A DNA stretch of 64,000 bases. Origin: Caldilineaceae bacterium bin5. Lineage in GTDB: Bacteria; Chloroflexota; Anaerolineae; Caldilineales; Caldilineaceae. A program made the position numbers and the translations under genes. Where the stretch lies: NCBI GenBank assembly GCA_002238445.1, contig MPML01000004.1, forward strand, positions 147,239 through 211,238, given 5' to 3'. A model generated the notes under the pieces. The model worked only from the letters and a program-made list of their open reading frames with translations, made no database searches and was not told the origin of the DNA. Below, piece by piece: positions 8,771-18,417 of this stretch; positions within the stretch are counted from its first letter, which is position 1, and every line of letters begins with the position of its first letter.

Positions 8771-9628
8771 ATGACAGTTGTCGCATTTCAAGGAGAGCCG
8801 GGCGCATACTCCGAAGAGGCCATTCGTCAACACTTTGGCGCAGAAGTCGAAACACTTCCGTGCCGGACCTTTGAAGATATATTTGACTCATTGGACGAAG
8901 GACGCGCCACAACAGGTGCAGTGCCGGTGGAAAACTCTCTGGCCGGCAGCATAAACAAAGCCTACGATCTTCTGCTGGATCATGACATGAGAGTGCAGGG
9001 GGAGGTCCTATTGCGGGTGCAGCACAACCTGCTGACAATGCCGGGCAACGGCGACAAGATTGAACAGGTGCGCAGCCATCCGCAAGCTCTGGCGCAGTGC
9101 GAAGGCTTTCTGAATCGCAACAGTTACACAGCCATTCCCTGGTATGACACTGCCGGCAGCGCCAAAGAGCTGGCCGAGCGCCCGGAGCCCAATGTAGGCG
9201 TGATCGCCAGTGCGCTGGCGGCGGAGATCTATAACTTGGAAATCGTTCAACAGGGAATTGAAGATTTGGACCATAACTTTACCCGTTTCTTTGTCATAGG
9301 CAAAGGCGATGCGCAGCAAACGCCGGATGCCAAGACCTCACTCGTCTTTGCGACGCCGCACAGCCCCGGCGCTCTGTACTCATGTCTGGGCGAGTTCGCC
9401 GAGCGCAACATCAATCTCGTCAAGTTGGAGAGCCGTCCGCGTCGCAACAGGCCCTGGCAATATGTGTTTTACCTGGATTTTGAGGGCCACTGGCAGGAGC
9501 CGGACTGCAGCGCCGCTGTTCTCGGGCTGCTCAACCGCGCGGCGTTTGTCAAGATGTTGGGCAGCTATCCCGCGGCAGAGCAACCTGGCAACGAGCGCCA
9601 CGCGCAGGAAGCAATTTTGCAAATATGA
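8771..9628 (+). CDS. pheA: Prephenate dehydratase, copy 1 (feedback motifs intact)
   Basis: Monofunctional prephenate dehydratase of 285 residues making phenylpyruvate. The periplasmic-binding-like catalytic domain holds the TRF motif at residues 171-173. The C-terminal ACT domain keeps both classical Phe-binding motifs, GALY at 200-203 and ESRP at 220-223, so inhibition by Phe is expected. A paralog of equal length follows after 158 bp. The separate AroH upstream explains why no mutase domain is fused here. Confidence 0.93.
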   Translation: MTVVAFQGEPGAYSEEAIRQHFGAEVETLPCRTFEDIFDSLDEGRATTGAVPVENSLAGSINKAYDLLLDHDMRVQGEVLLRVQHNLLTMPGNGDKIEQVRSHPQALAQCEGFLNRNSYTAIPWYDTAGSAKELAERPEPNVGVIASALAAEIYNLEIVQQGIEDLDHNFTRFFVIGKGDAQQTPDAKTSLVFATPHSPGALYSCLGEFAERNINLVKLESRPRRNRPWQYVFYLDFEGHWQEPDCSAAVLGLLNRAAFVKMLGSYPAAEQPGNERHAQEAILQI

Positions 9629-9786
9629 GAGGCAGATAGCCCTAATCTCCGGGTCGACAGATAACGGTAATAATCGCCCAGGCGGTACCGATGTGGAGAA
9701 GTGTCGATCAGCCCATATGTATAGGCACAAGAGTGGGGATGTGATGCAATTATCAGGACGTCCCATAGGCGCATAGGAAGAGTCCA

Positions 9787-10644
9787 ATGACGGTTGTCGC
9801 ATTTCAAGGTGAGCACGGCGCTTTTTCCGAAGAAGCCTGCCATCAGCATTATGGGCCCGAGGTCAATACTGTCTCGTGCCACACAATTGAGGACCTCTTT
9901 GCAAGCCTGGACGATGATCGTGCTACCGTGGGGGTCGTGCCGGTTGAGAATTCTGCCGCCGGCAGCATCAATAAGGCCAGTGATCTGTTGTTGCATCATG
10001 ATTTGCGAATTCAAGGTGAAATCATCTTGCGCGTGCGACACAACTTGCTGAAGTTGCCAGACAATGGCGACATAATCAAAGAGGTGCGAAGCCATACGCA
10101 GGCTCTGGCACAGTGCGAGCAATTTCTCAACAACAACGGTTACGAGGCCGTTCCCTGGTATAACACTGCGGGCAGCGCCAAGGATCTGGCGGAGTCGCCG
10201 GAGCCGAATGTGGCGGTAATCGCGAGTGCCCTGGCCGCCAAGACTTACGGCCTGGAAATCGTCCAGAAGAATATCGAAGACGAGAGCTACAACTATACTC
10301 GCTTCCTTATCATCGGCAAGGGCGAAACGGAACAGACGCAAAACGCCAAAACCTCCATCGTCTTTGCCACGCCGCACAACCCGGACGGGTTATCCTCATG
10401 TTTAGGGGAACTGGCCGATCGAAATATCAAACTGATCAGGCTGGTCAGCCGCCCGCGCCGCAACTACCCCTGGCAGTATGTATTTTATGTGGACTTCGAG
10501 GGCCACTGGCGGGAAGCAGCCTGCGGCGCTGCCATTCTGGGCCTGGTCAACCGCGCGGCGTTCGTAAAGATGTTGGGTAGCTATCCCGCCGCGATTCAGC
10601 CAGGTGAAGATCGATACACGCAGAAAACAATGCTGCAGATTTAA
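9787..10644 (+). CDS. pheA: Prephenate dehydratase, copy 2 (ACT allosteric motifs altered)
   Basis: Tandem paralog of the preceding gene, also 285 residues and collinear. The catalytic TRF at 171-173 is kept. In the ACT domain the two Phe-binding motifs have changed: GALY becomes DGLS at 200-203 and ESRP becomes VSRP at 220-223. In characterised prephenate dehydratases these positions bind the inhibitor Phe, so this copy is probably less sensitive or insensitive to feedback; that is inference. The DAHP synthase gene starts 15 bp downstream, implying co-transcription. Confidence 0.92.
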   Translation: MTVVAFQGEHGAFSEEACHQHYGPEVNTVSCHTIEDLFASLDDDRATVGVVPVENSAAGSINKASDLLLHHDLRIQGEIILRVRHNLLKLPDNGDIIKEVRSHTQALAQCEQFLNNNGYEAVPWYNTAGSAKDLAESPEPNVAVIASALAAKTYGLEIVQKNIEDESYNYTRFLIIGKGETEQTQNAKTSIVFATPHNPDGLSSCLGELADRNIKLIRLVSRPRRNYPWQYVFYVDFEGHWREAACGAAILGLVNRAAFVKMLGSYPAAIQPGEDRYTQKTMLQI

Positions 10645-10659
10645 ATAAAGGAGATTCAA

Positions 10660-11763
10660 ATGGTCGTCGTAATGAAAGAGCAGGCAACCCCAGCCGAGAT
10701 TGAAAACGTCATCCAGCGCGCCGAGTCCATGGGTGCCCAAACCCAACCGATCTACGGCGACAACCACACCGTCATCGCTCTCGTCGGTGACCTGACCCAA
10801 GTCCAGCGGAATACGTTCGATGCGATGGCAGGTGTGCAGAAAACGGTCCGCATTCAGGATCCGTATAAGTTGGCCAGCCGAACCACCCACCCCGAAGGGA
10901 CGGTCATCGATGTGGGCGGTGTCCGCTTCGGAGGCGACCAGGTCGTCGTTATGGCCGGGCCGTGCAGTGTCGAGAGCCGGGATCAGATTATAGAAACTGC
11001 CATAGCTGTCAAGGAGGCCGGCGCGAGCGTACTGCGGGGCGGCGCCTTCAAGCCGCGTACCAGTCCGTACAGTTTTCAAGGGCTTGGTGAAGAGGGGCTG
11101 AAGTATCTGGCAGAGGCCAGGGAGATCACCGGGCTGCCGGTCATCTCCGAAGTCATGACCATTGAGGCCATCGACCTGGTGGCTGAATATGTTGACATCC
11201 TGCAGATCGGGGCACGCAATATGCAGAACTACGGCCTGCTCCAGGCGGTCGGCAAGACGAATCGGCCGGTGATGCTCAAGCGCGGCATCAGCGGCGAAAT
11301 CCAGGAGCTGCTGATGTGCGCCGAGTACATCCTCAGCAATGGTAACATGCAGGTGATGTTGTGCGAGCGCGGCATCCGCACCTATGAGACCGCCACCCGC
11401 AACACTTTCGATCTCAACGCGATTCCGGTACTGAAGCGGGCCTCCCATCTACCTGTTGTGGCCGATCCCGCCCACGGCACAGGCGACTGGGAATTGGTTT
11501 CGCCGATGTCTCTGGCTGCGGTCGCTGCCGGCGCCGATGCCCTTATCCTGGAAGTCCACCCGGACCCTGAGGCGGCCATGAGCGACGGCGACCAGAGTCT
11601 CAAACCGGCACGGTTCGCGGATCTGATGTGCAGTCTGCACAAAGTCGCCGAGGCCGTTGGCCGCTCGATAGCAAACCCTGCCGACCCGCAAGACTCAACT
11701 GCGGCTGAGAGCAGAGAAAGCCTGTTTGCCAATGAAATTGAGCAGGAAGCAGTGCCGGTCTGA
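10660..11763 (+). CDS. aroF: 3-deoxy-7-phosphoheptulonate (DAHP) synthase, copy 1
   Basis: First step of the shikimate pathway (PEP plus erythrose 4-phosphate). 367 residues of the type I-beta subfamily. An N-terminal ferredoxin-like regulatory domain (about residues 1-70, [11 protein letters not shown]...) of the kind that gives Tyr/Phe feedback in Thermotoga DAHP synthase precedes the KDO8P-synthase-like TIM barrel ([40 protein letters not shown]). It carries a C-terminal tail of about 28 residues, Ser/Glu-rich, absent from the second copy. ATG preceded by AAGGAG. The symbol follows common usage for this subfamily. Confidence 0.93.
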   Translation: MVVVMKEQATPAEIENVIQRAESMGAQTQPIYGDNHTVIALVGDLTQVQRNTFDAMAGVQKTVRIQDPYKLASRTTHPEGTVIDVGGVRFGGDQVVVMAGPCSVESRDQIIETAIAVKEAGASVLRGGAFKPRTSPYSFQGLGEEGLKYLAEAREITGLPVISEVMTIEAIDLVAEYVDILQIGARNMQNYGLLQAVGKTNRPVMLKRGISGEIQELLMCAEYILSNGNMQVMLCERGIRTYETATRNTFDLNAIPVLKRASHLPVVADPAHGTGDWELVSPMSLAAVAAGADALILEVHPDPEAAMSDGDQSLKPARFADLMCSLHKVAEAVGRSIANPADPQDSTAAESRESLFANEIEQEAVPV

Positions 11764-11867
11764 AAAGTGCGCAGGAACCAAAAAAGCGCACAGCTGCCGG
11801 CTTCAATATGAAACTCATCGGACATTGATATTTCAACAATGCATCTGAGACAGGAAAGGATCTATCA

Positions 11868-12884
11868 ATGATTGTCGTAATGAAACAGCATTCGTCAGCG
11901 GAGCAGGTTGAGGCTGTCGTAAAACGGGTCGAAGAGCTTGGATACAAGGTACATCTGAGCCGCGGTGAAGCGCGTACCATCATCGGGATTATCGGCGCCG
12001 ACGACTACCTGATCCAACAGGATACCTTCGAAGTACTCGATGGTGTCGAAAAGACGGTTCGCATAATGCAGCCGTACAAGTACGCCAGCCGCGACTTCAC
12101 CCAGTCGTCAACCTCGATTCCAGTGAATGGTATTAGCGTCGGCGGCGAAAAGATTGTGGTCATGGCCGGGCCATGCAGTGTCGAAAGCCGCGAGCAGATC
12201 CTGGAGACGGCCCATGCAGTTAAAGAGGCCGGTGGCTCGGTGCTGCGGGGCGGCGCCTTCAAGCCGCGCAGCAGCCCATACAGTTTCCAGGGATTGGGCG
12301 AAGATGGTCTCAAGTTTCTGGCTGAAGCCAGGGAGCAGACAGGCCTCCCGATCATTACTGAGGTAATGAGCTCGGAAGACATCGAGCTTGTTGGCGATTA
12401 TACCGACATCTTTCAGATTGGCGCACGTAACAATCAGAACTACCCGCTGCTGAAGGCGGTGGGCAAGACGAGCAAACCTGTCTTCCTCAAACGCGGTATC
12501 AGCGGCACGATTCAGGAGTTGCTGATGGGGGCCGAATACATTTTGAGCAACGGCAACATGCAGGTCATGGTATGCGAGCGCGGGATCCGAACCTATGAGA
12601 CCGCCACCCGCAACACCTTCGATATCAATGCCATCCCGGTATTGAAGCAGCTGACCCACTTGCCGGTTGTGGCCGATCCGGCCCACGGAACAGGCCAATG
12701 GGAATTTGTTGGCCCGATTGCGAAGGCCGCGGTTGCCGCGGGGGCAGATGCCCTGATGATCGAAGTGCATCCCAATCCGTCCAAGGCCTGGAGCGACGGC
12801 GCCCAAAGTCTGACTTTCAAGCGATTCGGCACGCTGATGGATGAGTTGCGGACAATTGCCAGCGCGGTCGGACGCCAACTCTGA
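11868..12884 (+). CDS. aroF: 3-deoxy-7-phosphoheptulonate (DAHP) synthase, copy 2
   Basis: Second type I-beta DAHP synthase, 338 residues, a clear tandem paralog of the preceding gene. It has the same two-part layout: regulatory domain about 1-70 ([11 protein letters not shown]...) and barrel with [32 protein letters not shown] and DPAHGTG. The regulatory domains differ more between the copies than the barrels do, which suggests isozymes with different effector response. Start is ATG after AGGAAAGGA. tyrA follows after 88 bp. Confidence 0.93.
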   Translation: MIVVMKQHSSAEQVEAVVKRVEELGYKVHLSRGEARTIIGIIGADDYLIQQDTFEVLDGVEKTVRIMQPYKYASRDFTQSSTSIPVNGISVGGEKIVVMAGPCSVESREQILETAHAVKEAGGSVLRGGAFKPRSSPYSFQGLGEDGLKFLAEAREQTGLPIITEVMSSEDIELVGDYTDIFQIGARNNQNYPLLKAVGKTSKPVFLKRGISGTIQELLMGAEYILSNGNMQVMVCERGIRTYETATRNTFDINAIPVLKQLTHLPVVADPAHGTGQWEFVGPIAKAAVAAGADALMIEVHPNPSKAWSDGAQSLTFKRFGTLMDELRTIASAVGRQL

Positions 12885-12972
12885 TACCAAGTTTCGGGTT
12901 CGAAGTTTCAGATTTCTGGAAATCTAGCCAGCGGGCAAATCGGTAACTGAAAACCGGTAACGAATACGATTC

Positions 12973-13869
12973 ATGAAACCTCTCTCTGAATGCAGAGTCG
13001 CAGTCATCGGGCTGGGCCTGATGGGTGCTAGCCTGTGCATGGACTTGAAACGGCGTAACCTCTGTCGCGAAGTGCGCGGCGTTACGCGCAACTTCAGCAC
13101 GATATTGCGCGCGTTTCACGAAGATGCAGTCGACTTGGCGACAACCGATCTCAGCTCCGGCGTTGCCGGCGCCGACGTGGTGATTCTCTCCACGCCTGTG
13201 CGGGCGGTAGTCACCATGTTGGAGACGCTGGGACCGATATTGTGGCCGGGCACGGTAGTGATGGATATGGGAAGTACCAAGGCTGAAATCTGCGCGGCCA
13301 TGGACCGGCTTCCGCCCAGAGTTCAGCCCATTGGGGGGCATCCCATGACCGGCAAGGAGACCGCCGGCTATGCCGCCGCCGAGAGCGGACTGTACGAGGG
13401 CGCGCCGTGGGTTCTCACGCCCCTGCCGCGCACAACGACGGAAACAGTGTCGCTCGCTTCGGAACTGGCGACTTCCATCGGAGCTTTCCCCATCACGATG
13501 GAGGCTGTACGTCATGATCGACTGGTGGCCGCCATCAGCCATCTGCCCTATCTTCTGGCGAGCGGCCTGGTTCACACAGTCAAGGACAGCGGCGCCAACG
13601 ATGCCGCGGTCTGGGACCTGGCGGCAGGCGGTTTTCGCGACACCAGCCGGGTAGCGGCAAGCGATACGCAGATGTTCCTGGATATACTGATGACCAATCG
13701 CGACGCGGTCCTGGCCCAAATGGACACTATGAGCGGGCATCTCCAGGAACTGCGAATGCTGCTCGCAGACAGCGATGAGGAGTCCTTGCGTACCAAGCTT
13801 TCGTGCTCCCAAACTACGCGAGCCGCCTGGAAACCGAAGCAAGGCGTGCTCGCGTCGCAGGCCAAATGA
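12973..13869 (+). CDS. tyrA: Prephenate (or arogenate) dehydrogenase
   Basis: Oxidative decarboxylation of prephenate to 4-hydroxyphenylpyruvate on the way to Tyr. 298 residues with an N-terminal Rossmann motif GLGLMGAS, the GSTKAEI segment and the [16 protein letters not shown] region that surrounds the active-site His, then a helical dimerisation domain. No chorismate mutase or ACT domain is attached. Whether it prefers prephenate or arogenate cannot be told from the sequence. It sits between the DAHP synthases and aroA. Confidence 0.92.
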   Translation: MKPLSECRVAVIGLGLMGASLCMDLKRRNLCREVRGVTRNFSTILRAFHEDAVDLATTDLSSGVAGADVVILSTPVRAVVTMLETLGPILWPGTVVMDMGSTKAEICAAMDRLPPRVQPIGGHPMTGKETAGYAAAESGLYEGAPWVLTPLPRTTTETVSLASELATSIGAFPITMEAVRHDRLVAAISHLPYLLASGLVHTVKDSGANDAAVWDLAAGGFRDTSRVAASDTQMFLDILMTNRDAVLAQMDTMSGHLQELRMLLADSDEESLRTKLSCSQTTRAAWKPKQGVLASQAK

Positions 13870-13995
13870 CCAAAAAGGATCGCGGTCAGTCTTCACAGCA
13901 ATACGACACGATTCGAGGCGCGGATTCTAGAGAATCGCAGGACTACACAATTAAAACTGTTTTGCCCACCCACCCAAATATTTCCAGGATCTCCT

Positions 13996-15327
13996 ATGGC
14001 AGACATTCTCAAGATCAGCAATAGCGGTCCGCTGATCGGTCGGTGCGGTGTTCCCGGCGATAAGTCCATTAGCCACCGGGCAGTGATCTTCAGTTCGATC
14101 GCCGAAGGCTCCTCACGTATTCGCAATTTTCTTGATGGCCATGATTGCCGCGCCACCATGAACATTATGAGGGCAATGGGCGTGCGCATTGACGAAATAA
14201 GCAGCACGCAACTGGAGGTTCACGGCGTCGGCCTAGACGGCTTGCGAGAGCCGAATGACGTGCTCAACTGCGACAACAGCGGCACAACGATGCGACTGTT
14301 GGCAGGACTGCTGGCCGGGCAGGAGTTCGTAAGCGTTCTCAACGGAACTGCCCAAATCCGCGGCCGTCCCATGGCTCGCATTGTTGATCCCCTACGGACG
14401 ATGGGCGCGCAGATACATGGGCGTCAGAATGGCCGATACGCGCCTCTGACCATAGTGCCCAGCCGGCTGTCCGCCATTGAATACAAAATGCCGGTCGCAA
14501 GCGCCCAAGTCAAGAGTTGTCTCCTGCTGGCGGGCCTTTTTGCCCATGGCCTGACCGTTGTTCACCAGCCGGGGCCCGCCCGAGATCATACCGAGCGCAT
14601 GCTCAGTTCGATGGGCGCACCGGTTACAGCACTTGGCAATACGACACACAGCGAGCGCCCTCAGGACCCGCTGAACCCCCTGAACATTATCATCCCCGGC
14701 GATATCTCTTCAGCTGCTTTCCTGCTGGTTGCAGCCTCCGCCGTGCCGGACAGCCAGTTGACGATCGTCGACGTAGGCGTCAACGCCACCCGCACGGGAA
14801 TCGTCGATGCACTTTCAGAGATGGGTGCCGACATACGGCGGCGGTCGCGGCCTCATCAGGGTGGTGAGCCGGTGGCGGATCTCATTGTCAGCGGTGGCGG
14901 TCTGCGGGGCTTGGATTTCGGGGGCGAACAGCTTGTCACCATGATCGACGAGCTGCCGGTCCTTGCGGTGGCAGCCACACAAGCCGAGGGCCGTACTGTT
15001 GTGCGCGATGCCCAGGAACTGCGCGTCAAAGAGACCGACCGTATTGCCACGACAGTCTCAGAACTCAAAAAGATGGGTGCGCATATTCAAGAAACGCCTG
15101 ATGGATTCATTGTGGACGGGCCAACGCCGCTTAACGGCGCCGAAGTCGACAGCCACGGCGATCACCGGCTTGCCATGGCTCTTGCCGTGGCGGGCTTGAT
15201 TGCCGAGGGTGAAACCACTATCTACAACGCGCACGTAACTGCCGACAGTTTTCCCGACTTCGAAACGACTCTGCGGGCGCTCAATGTGGAAGTTCAAGAG
15301 TTGGACTGGGCAAGCGAAAATGAGTGA
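13996..15327 (+). CDS. aroA: 3-phosphoshikimate 1-carboxyvinyltransferase (EPSP synthase)
   Basis: Transfers enolpyruvate from PEP to shikimate 3-phosphate. 443 residues, normal for the family. N-terminal PGDKSISHRA motif, the NSGTTMRLLAGLLAG motif, and the C-terminal domain with ELRVKETDRI and SHGDHRLAMALAVAG. The stop lies within the first codons of aroE (8-bp overlap), so the two are translationally coupled. A short palindrome GATTCT-AG-AGAATC lies in the 126-bp gap upstream. Confidence 0.95.
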   Translation: MADILKISNSGPLIGRCGVPGDKSISHRAVIFSSIAEGSSRIRNFLDGHDCRATMNIMRAMGVRIDEISSTQLEVHGVGLDGLREPNDVLNCDNSGTTMRLLAGLLAGQEFVSVLNGTAQIRGRPMARIVDPLRTMGAQIHGRQNGRYAPLTIVPSRLSAIEYKMPVASAQVKSCLLLAGLFAHGLTVVHQPGPARDHTERMLSSMGAPVTALGNTTHSERPQDPLNPLNIIIPGDISSAAFLLVAASAVPDSQLTIVDVGVNATRTGIVDALSEMGADIRRRSRPHQGGEPVADLIVSGGGLRGLDFGGEQLVTMIDELPVLAVAATQAEGRTVVRDAQELRVKETDRIATTVSELKKMGAHIQETPDGFIVDGPTPLNGAEVDSHGDHRLAMALAVAGLIAEGETTIYNAHVTADSFPDFETTLRALNVEVQELDWASENE

Positions 15328-16255
15328 GCAACCGCAGACTGAAGCTGTCACGCCGGGTTCAGTCACTGCTGATCCGGAGCTGTTCCAAACTGACATCAAC
15401 GCGAAAACGACAATTGTCGGTCTTTTCGGCTGGCCGGTCACACATTCGATCAGCCCACAGATGCACAACGCAGCATTCGTCGCTCGCCAGATGAACTGGC
15501 GGTACCTGGCGTTCTCGGTGCCGCCGGATCGAGTGCAGAATGCCGTCGCCGCGCTACCTGCCCTGGGCCTGAGAGGGGTCAATGTGACGGTGCCTCACAA
15601 GCAGGCCGTCATGCCCCATTTGCATCAGTGGACGGCCGCGGCCGAAGCAATCGGCGCGGTTAATACGATCATCGTTGACGAGGACGGACAGCTCACCGGC
15701 GACAACACCGACGGCGCCGGATTCATCGCCGATCTACAAGCGCACGCGGTTGAACCTGCCGGCCAAAGGGCGCTGGTGATTGGCGCAGGCGGCTCCGCAA
15801 GAGCAGTCGTCTACGGGTTGGCGGAGGCCGGGGTCCGGAACATCAGAATCCTAAATCGCACCGTGGCTAAGGCCGACGATCTGGCCGCAACCATGCAGTC
15901 TTACTTCCCGGAGATCAGGATCGGCAGCGCCGCCTTCCCTGATGACGTAACCGGCAGTGCAGAGGACGCCGATCTGATTGTGAACTGCACGTCGCTGGGC
16001 ATGGAGCCGCGGGTCGAAGGGCTGCCCTGGGAGGAAGACGTTGAGTTTCGTGAAGATCAGATCGTTTATGACCTGGTATACAATCCGGCCATGACCCGGT
16101 TGCTTCAGCTGGCCTCCACCGATGGGGCTACAGCTATTGGCGGCCTGGGAATGCTCGTCTATCAGGGCGCAATCGCCTGGGAAAAGTGGACTGGCGAAGC
16201 CGCGCCGGTGGCTGTAATGCAACAGGCCACGAATATCATTTTCGAGCGCAGATGA
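15320..16255 (+). CDS. aroE: Shikimate dehydrogenase
   Basis: NADPH-dependent reduction of 3-dehydroshikimate. About 311 residues. Substrate-binding motif [16 protein letters not shown], catalytic Lys in [10 protein letters not shown], the DNTDGAGF segment, and a Rossmann motif [13 protein letters not shown]. The ATG at 15320 is chosen because it overlaps the aroA stop; the frame is open further upstream inside aroA. The first ~30 residues precede the conserved domain and look unstructured. Confidence 0.95.
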   Translation: MSEQPQTEAVTPGSVTADPELFQTDINAKTTIVGLFGWPVTHSISPQMHNAAFVARQMNWRYLAFSVPPDRVQNAVAALPALGLRGVNVTVPHKQAVMPHLHQWTAAAEAIGAVNTIIVDEDGQLTGDNTDGAGFIADLQAHAVEPAGQRALVIGAGGSARAVVYGLAEAGVRNIRILNRTVAKADDLAATMQSYFPEIRIGSAAFPDDVTGSAEDADLIVNCTSLGMEPRVEGLPWEEDVEFREDQIVYDLVYNPAMTRLLQLASTDGATAIGGLGMLVYQGAIAWEKWTGEAAPVAVMQQATNIIFERR

Positions 16256-16298
16256 CGGACAGTTGCGCAGCCGTCGCCCAAACTATTACGAGGAACCG

Positions 16299-17549
16299 AT
16301 GACTCTCTCCAATACATCACAACCTGTCAACTTCGGCGCCGTGCCGGACGAGACCGGGCGTTTCGGTCCCTACGGGGGCAAATATGTGCCAGAGACACTT
16401 ATGCCGGCGCTGGACGAACTGGAAGAAGCATACTTGAACGCCCGCGGCGACAAAGAGTTCATGGCGGAACTGGCGCACCTACAGCATACCTACGTCGGCC
16501 GCCCGACCCCCCTTTCCTATGCCCGCCGCCTCAGCGAAGAGCTGGGCGGCGCCCAAATCTACCTGAAGAGAGAGGACCTTGCGCACTCCGGCGCCCATAA
16601 AATCAACAATGCCTTGGGCCAGGCGCTGCTGATGAAGCGCAAGATGGGCAAGACGCGCATCGTGGCCGAGACGGGCGCCGGCCAGCACGGCGTAGCCACC
16701 GCCACGGCGGCCGCGCTGCTGGGGATCGAGTGCATCGTCTATATGGGTACGGTCGACATGGAGCGGCAGAAGCCGAACGTCTTCCGTATGCAGCTGCTCG
16801 GAACCGAAGTGCGGGCGGTCGATAGCGGTTCGCAGACCCTCAAGGACGCCATTAACGAAGCCATTCGCGATTGGGTTACGAACGTTGAAACGACCCACTA
16901 CCTGTTGGGCAGCGCGCTTGGCCCCCATCCCTACCCTGCGATGGTTCGGGATTTCCAATCGATTATCGGCCTTGAAGCCCACAGTCAGATGCAGGACCCC
17001 GCCGAAGGCGGCCCTGGACGGCTGCCCGACGTTATTGTTGCCTGTGTCGGCGGCGGCAGCAACGCTATCGGCATCTTCCATCCCTTCCTCGAGGAAGAGA
17101 GTGTGCGTCTCATCGGCGTCGAGGCAGGCGGCCACGGCATTGAAGACGGCGCCCACGCCGCCCGCTTTGCTGATCCGCAGCGGGGACGGCTCGGCGTTCT
17201 GCAGGGCACCAAGAGCTACGTCCTTCAGGACAGTGACGGACAGATTGCCATCACCCATTCGATCTCCGCCGGCCTGGACTATGCCAGTGTCGGACCGGAA
17301 CATGCCTGGCTGCGTGATGTTGGCCGCTCTGAGTATACCTACTGCACAGATGTGCAGACCCTGAACGGATTCAATGCGCTGTGCGAACTTGAAGGCATTA
17401 TCCCCGCGTTGGAGAGCGCTCATGCGATAGGATATGTTCTGGAGCTGGCGCCGCAGATGACAAAGGATCAGGTGATTCTGGTCAATCTCAGTGGGCGGGG
17501 CGACAAGGACTTGGGCACAGTCATGCAGGCAATTGGCAGAGACAGTTAA
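16299..17549 (+). CDS. trpB: Tryptophan synthase beta chain
   Basis: PLP enzyme that joins indole and serine; partner of TrpA. About 416 residues, TrpB1 type. [17 protein letters not shown] opening, PLP lysine in [23 protein letters not shown], and the phosphate loop GGGSNAIG. The ATG at 16299 follows a GAGGA site and is preferred over a start 12 codons upstream. It lies in the Phe/Tyr/chorismate operon rather than with the other trp genes, which are in the T-box operon. Confidence 0.96.
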   Translation: MTLSNTSQPVNFGAVPDETGRFGPYGGKYVPETLMPALDELEEAYLNARGDKEFMAELAHLQHTYVGRPTPLSYARRLSEELGGAQIYLKREDLAHSGAHKINNALGQALLMKRKMGKTRIVAETGAGQHGVATATAAALLGIECIVYMGTVDMERQKPNVFRMQLLGTEVRAVDSGSQTLKDAINEAIRDWVTNVETTHYLLGSALGPHPYPAMVRDFQSIIGLEAHSQMQDPAEGGPGRLPDVIVACVGGGSNAIGIFHPFLEEESVRLIGVEAGGHGIEDGAHAARFADPQRGRLGVLQGTKSYVLQDSDGQIAITHSISAGLDYASVGPEHAWLRDVGRSEYTYCTDVQTLNGFNALCELEGIIPALESAHAIGYVLELAPQMTKDQVILVNLSGRGDKDLGTVMQAIGRDS

Positions 17550-17578
17550 ATGCGCCAACTCAGGGTGCGAGGTGAAAA

Positions 17579-18388
17579 ATGAGCGGAGTCGAACGTATTG
17601 AGCAGGTTTTTCGTAAACTGAACCAGGCTGGCAGCGCGGCGTTTATGCCCTATCATGCCATGGGTTACCCTACTCGGCAGCAATCTCTGGACGTGATCAC
17701 TACTCTGGCGGAGGCCGGCGCAGACCTCGTCGAAATCGGTATTCCTCACAGTGATCCGCTGGCCGACGGGCCAACGATTCAGACGGCCACCTACGCCGCG
17801 CTGGTCGGCGGAACGACCGTGGTTGACTGCCTGCAAATGGTGCGCGAGTTGCGTGCAAAAGGTGTAGACACGCCCTTCTGCGCCATGAGTTACTACAATC
17901 CGATTCTGGCTTACGGTGAAGAAAGCTTTGTGGCAGCTGCGGCCAGTGCTGGCGTTGACGGGCTGATCGTCCCCGATCTGCCGCCGGGAGAGTCGGAGCT
18001 GCTGGAGCCCGCCTGCCGTGAGGCCGGGCTGGCGACAATCTATATGCTGGCGCCAACCAGCACTGAAGAACGCATCAGATCAGTGGCACGGCATGCCACC
18101 GGATTCATCTATCTCGTCAGTGTAACCGGCATCACCGGCGCTCGCGACGAACTACCGCCGGGTCTGCCGGCATTTGTCGAACGCGTTCGCCGCCATACCG
18201 AACTGCCCCTGGCGGTCGGCTTCGGTATTAGCACTGGCCCCCAGGCTGCAAAGGTGGCTGAAATTGTCGAAGGGGTCATCGTTGGTTCGGCACTGGTGAA
18301 GGCCGCCGGCTCGGACGCGGGCGTTGAAGCAGTTCGTTCCCTGGCAGAGCAGCTTGCAGTCGGCAGCCACAATGGGAAGGTTGTGTAA
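17579..18388 (+). CDS. trpA: Tryptophan synthase alpha chain
   Basis: Cleaves indole-3-glycerol phosphate to indole and glyceraldehyde 3-phosphate. 269 residues, full length. The catalytic Glu is in [20 protein letters not shown], which also holds the second catalytic Asp region; the phosphate-binding VGFGIS is near residue 220. It lies 29 bp after trpB and is the last gene of the rightward operon; the next gene is convergent and ends 29 bp away. Confidence 0.95.
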   Translation: MSGVERIEQVFRKLNQAGSAAFMPYHAMGYPTRQQSLDVITTLAEAGADLVEIGIPHSDPLADGPTIQTATYAALVGGTTVVDCLQMVRELRAKGVDTPFCAMSYYNPILAYGEESFVAAAASAGVDGLIVPDLPPGESELLEPACREAGLATIYMLAPTSTEERIRSVARHATGFIYLVSVTGITGARDELPPGLPAFVERVRRHTELPLAVGFGISTGPQAAKVAEIVEGVIVGSALVKAAGSDAGVEAVRSLAEQLAVGSHNGKVV

Positions 18389-18417
18389 GACCTTGACCAG
18401 GCGCTGTCAACCGACGT

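Noticed and set aside
10402..11448. 348-codon ORF on the minus strand
   Set aside because: It lies wholly opposite the DAHP synthase and the end of pheA copy 2, both of which have clear family motifs; its translation has no recognisable domain.
12817..13896. 359-codon ORF on the minus strand
   Set aside because: Antisense of tyrA, with no domain and no ribosome site.
16479..17558. 359-codon ORF on the minus strand
   Set aside because: Exact antisense of trpB; codon bias of the real gene leaves the opposite frame open.
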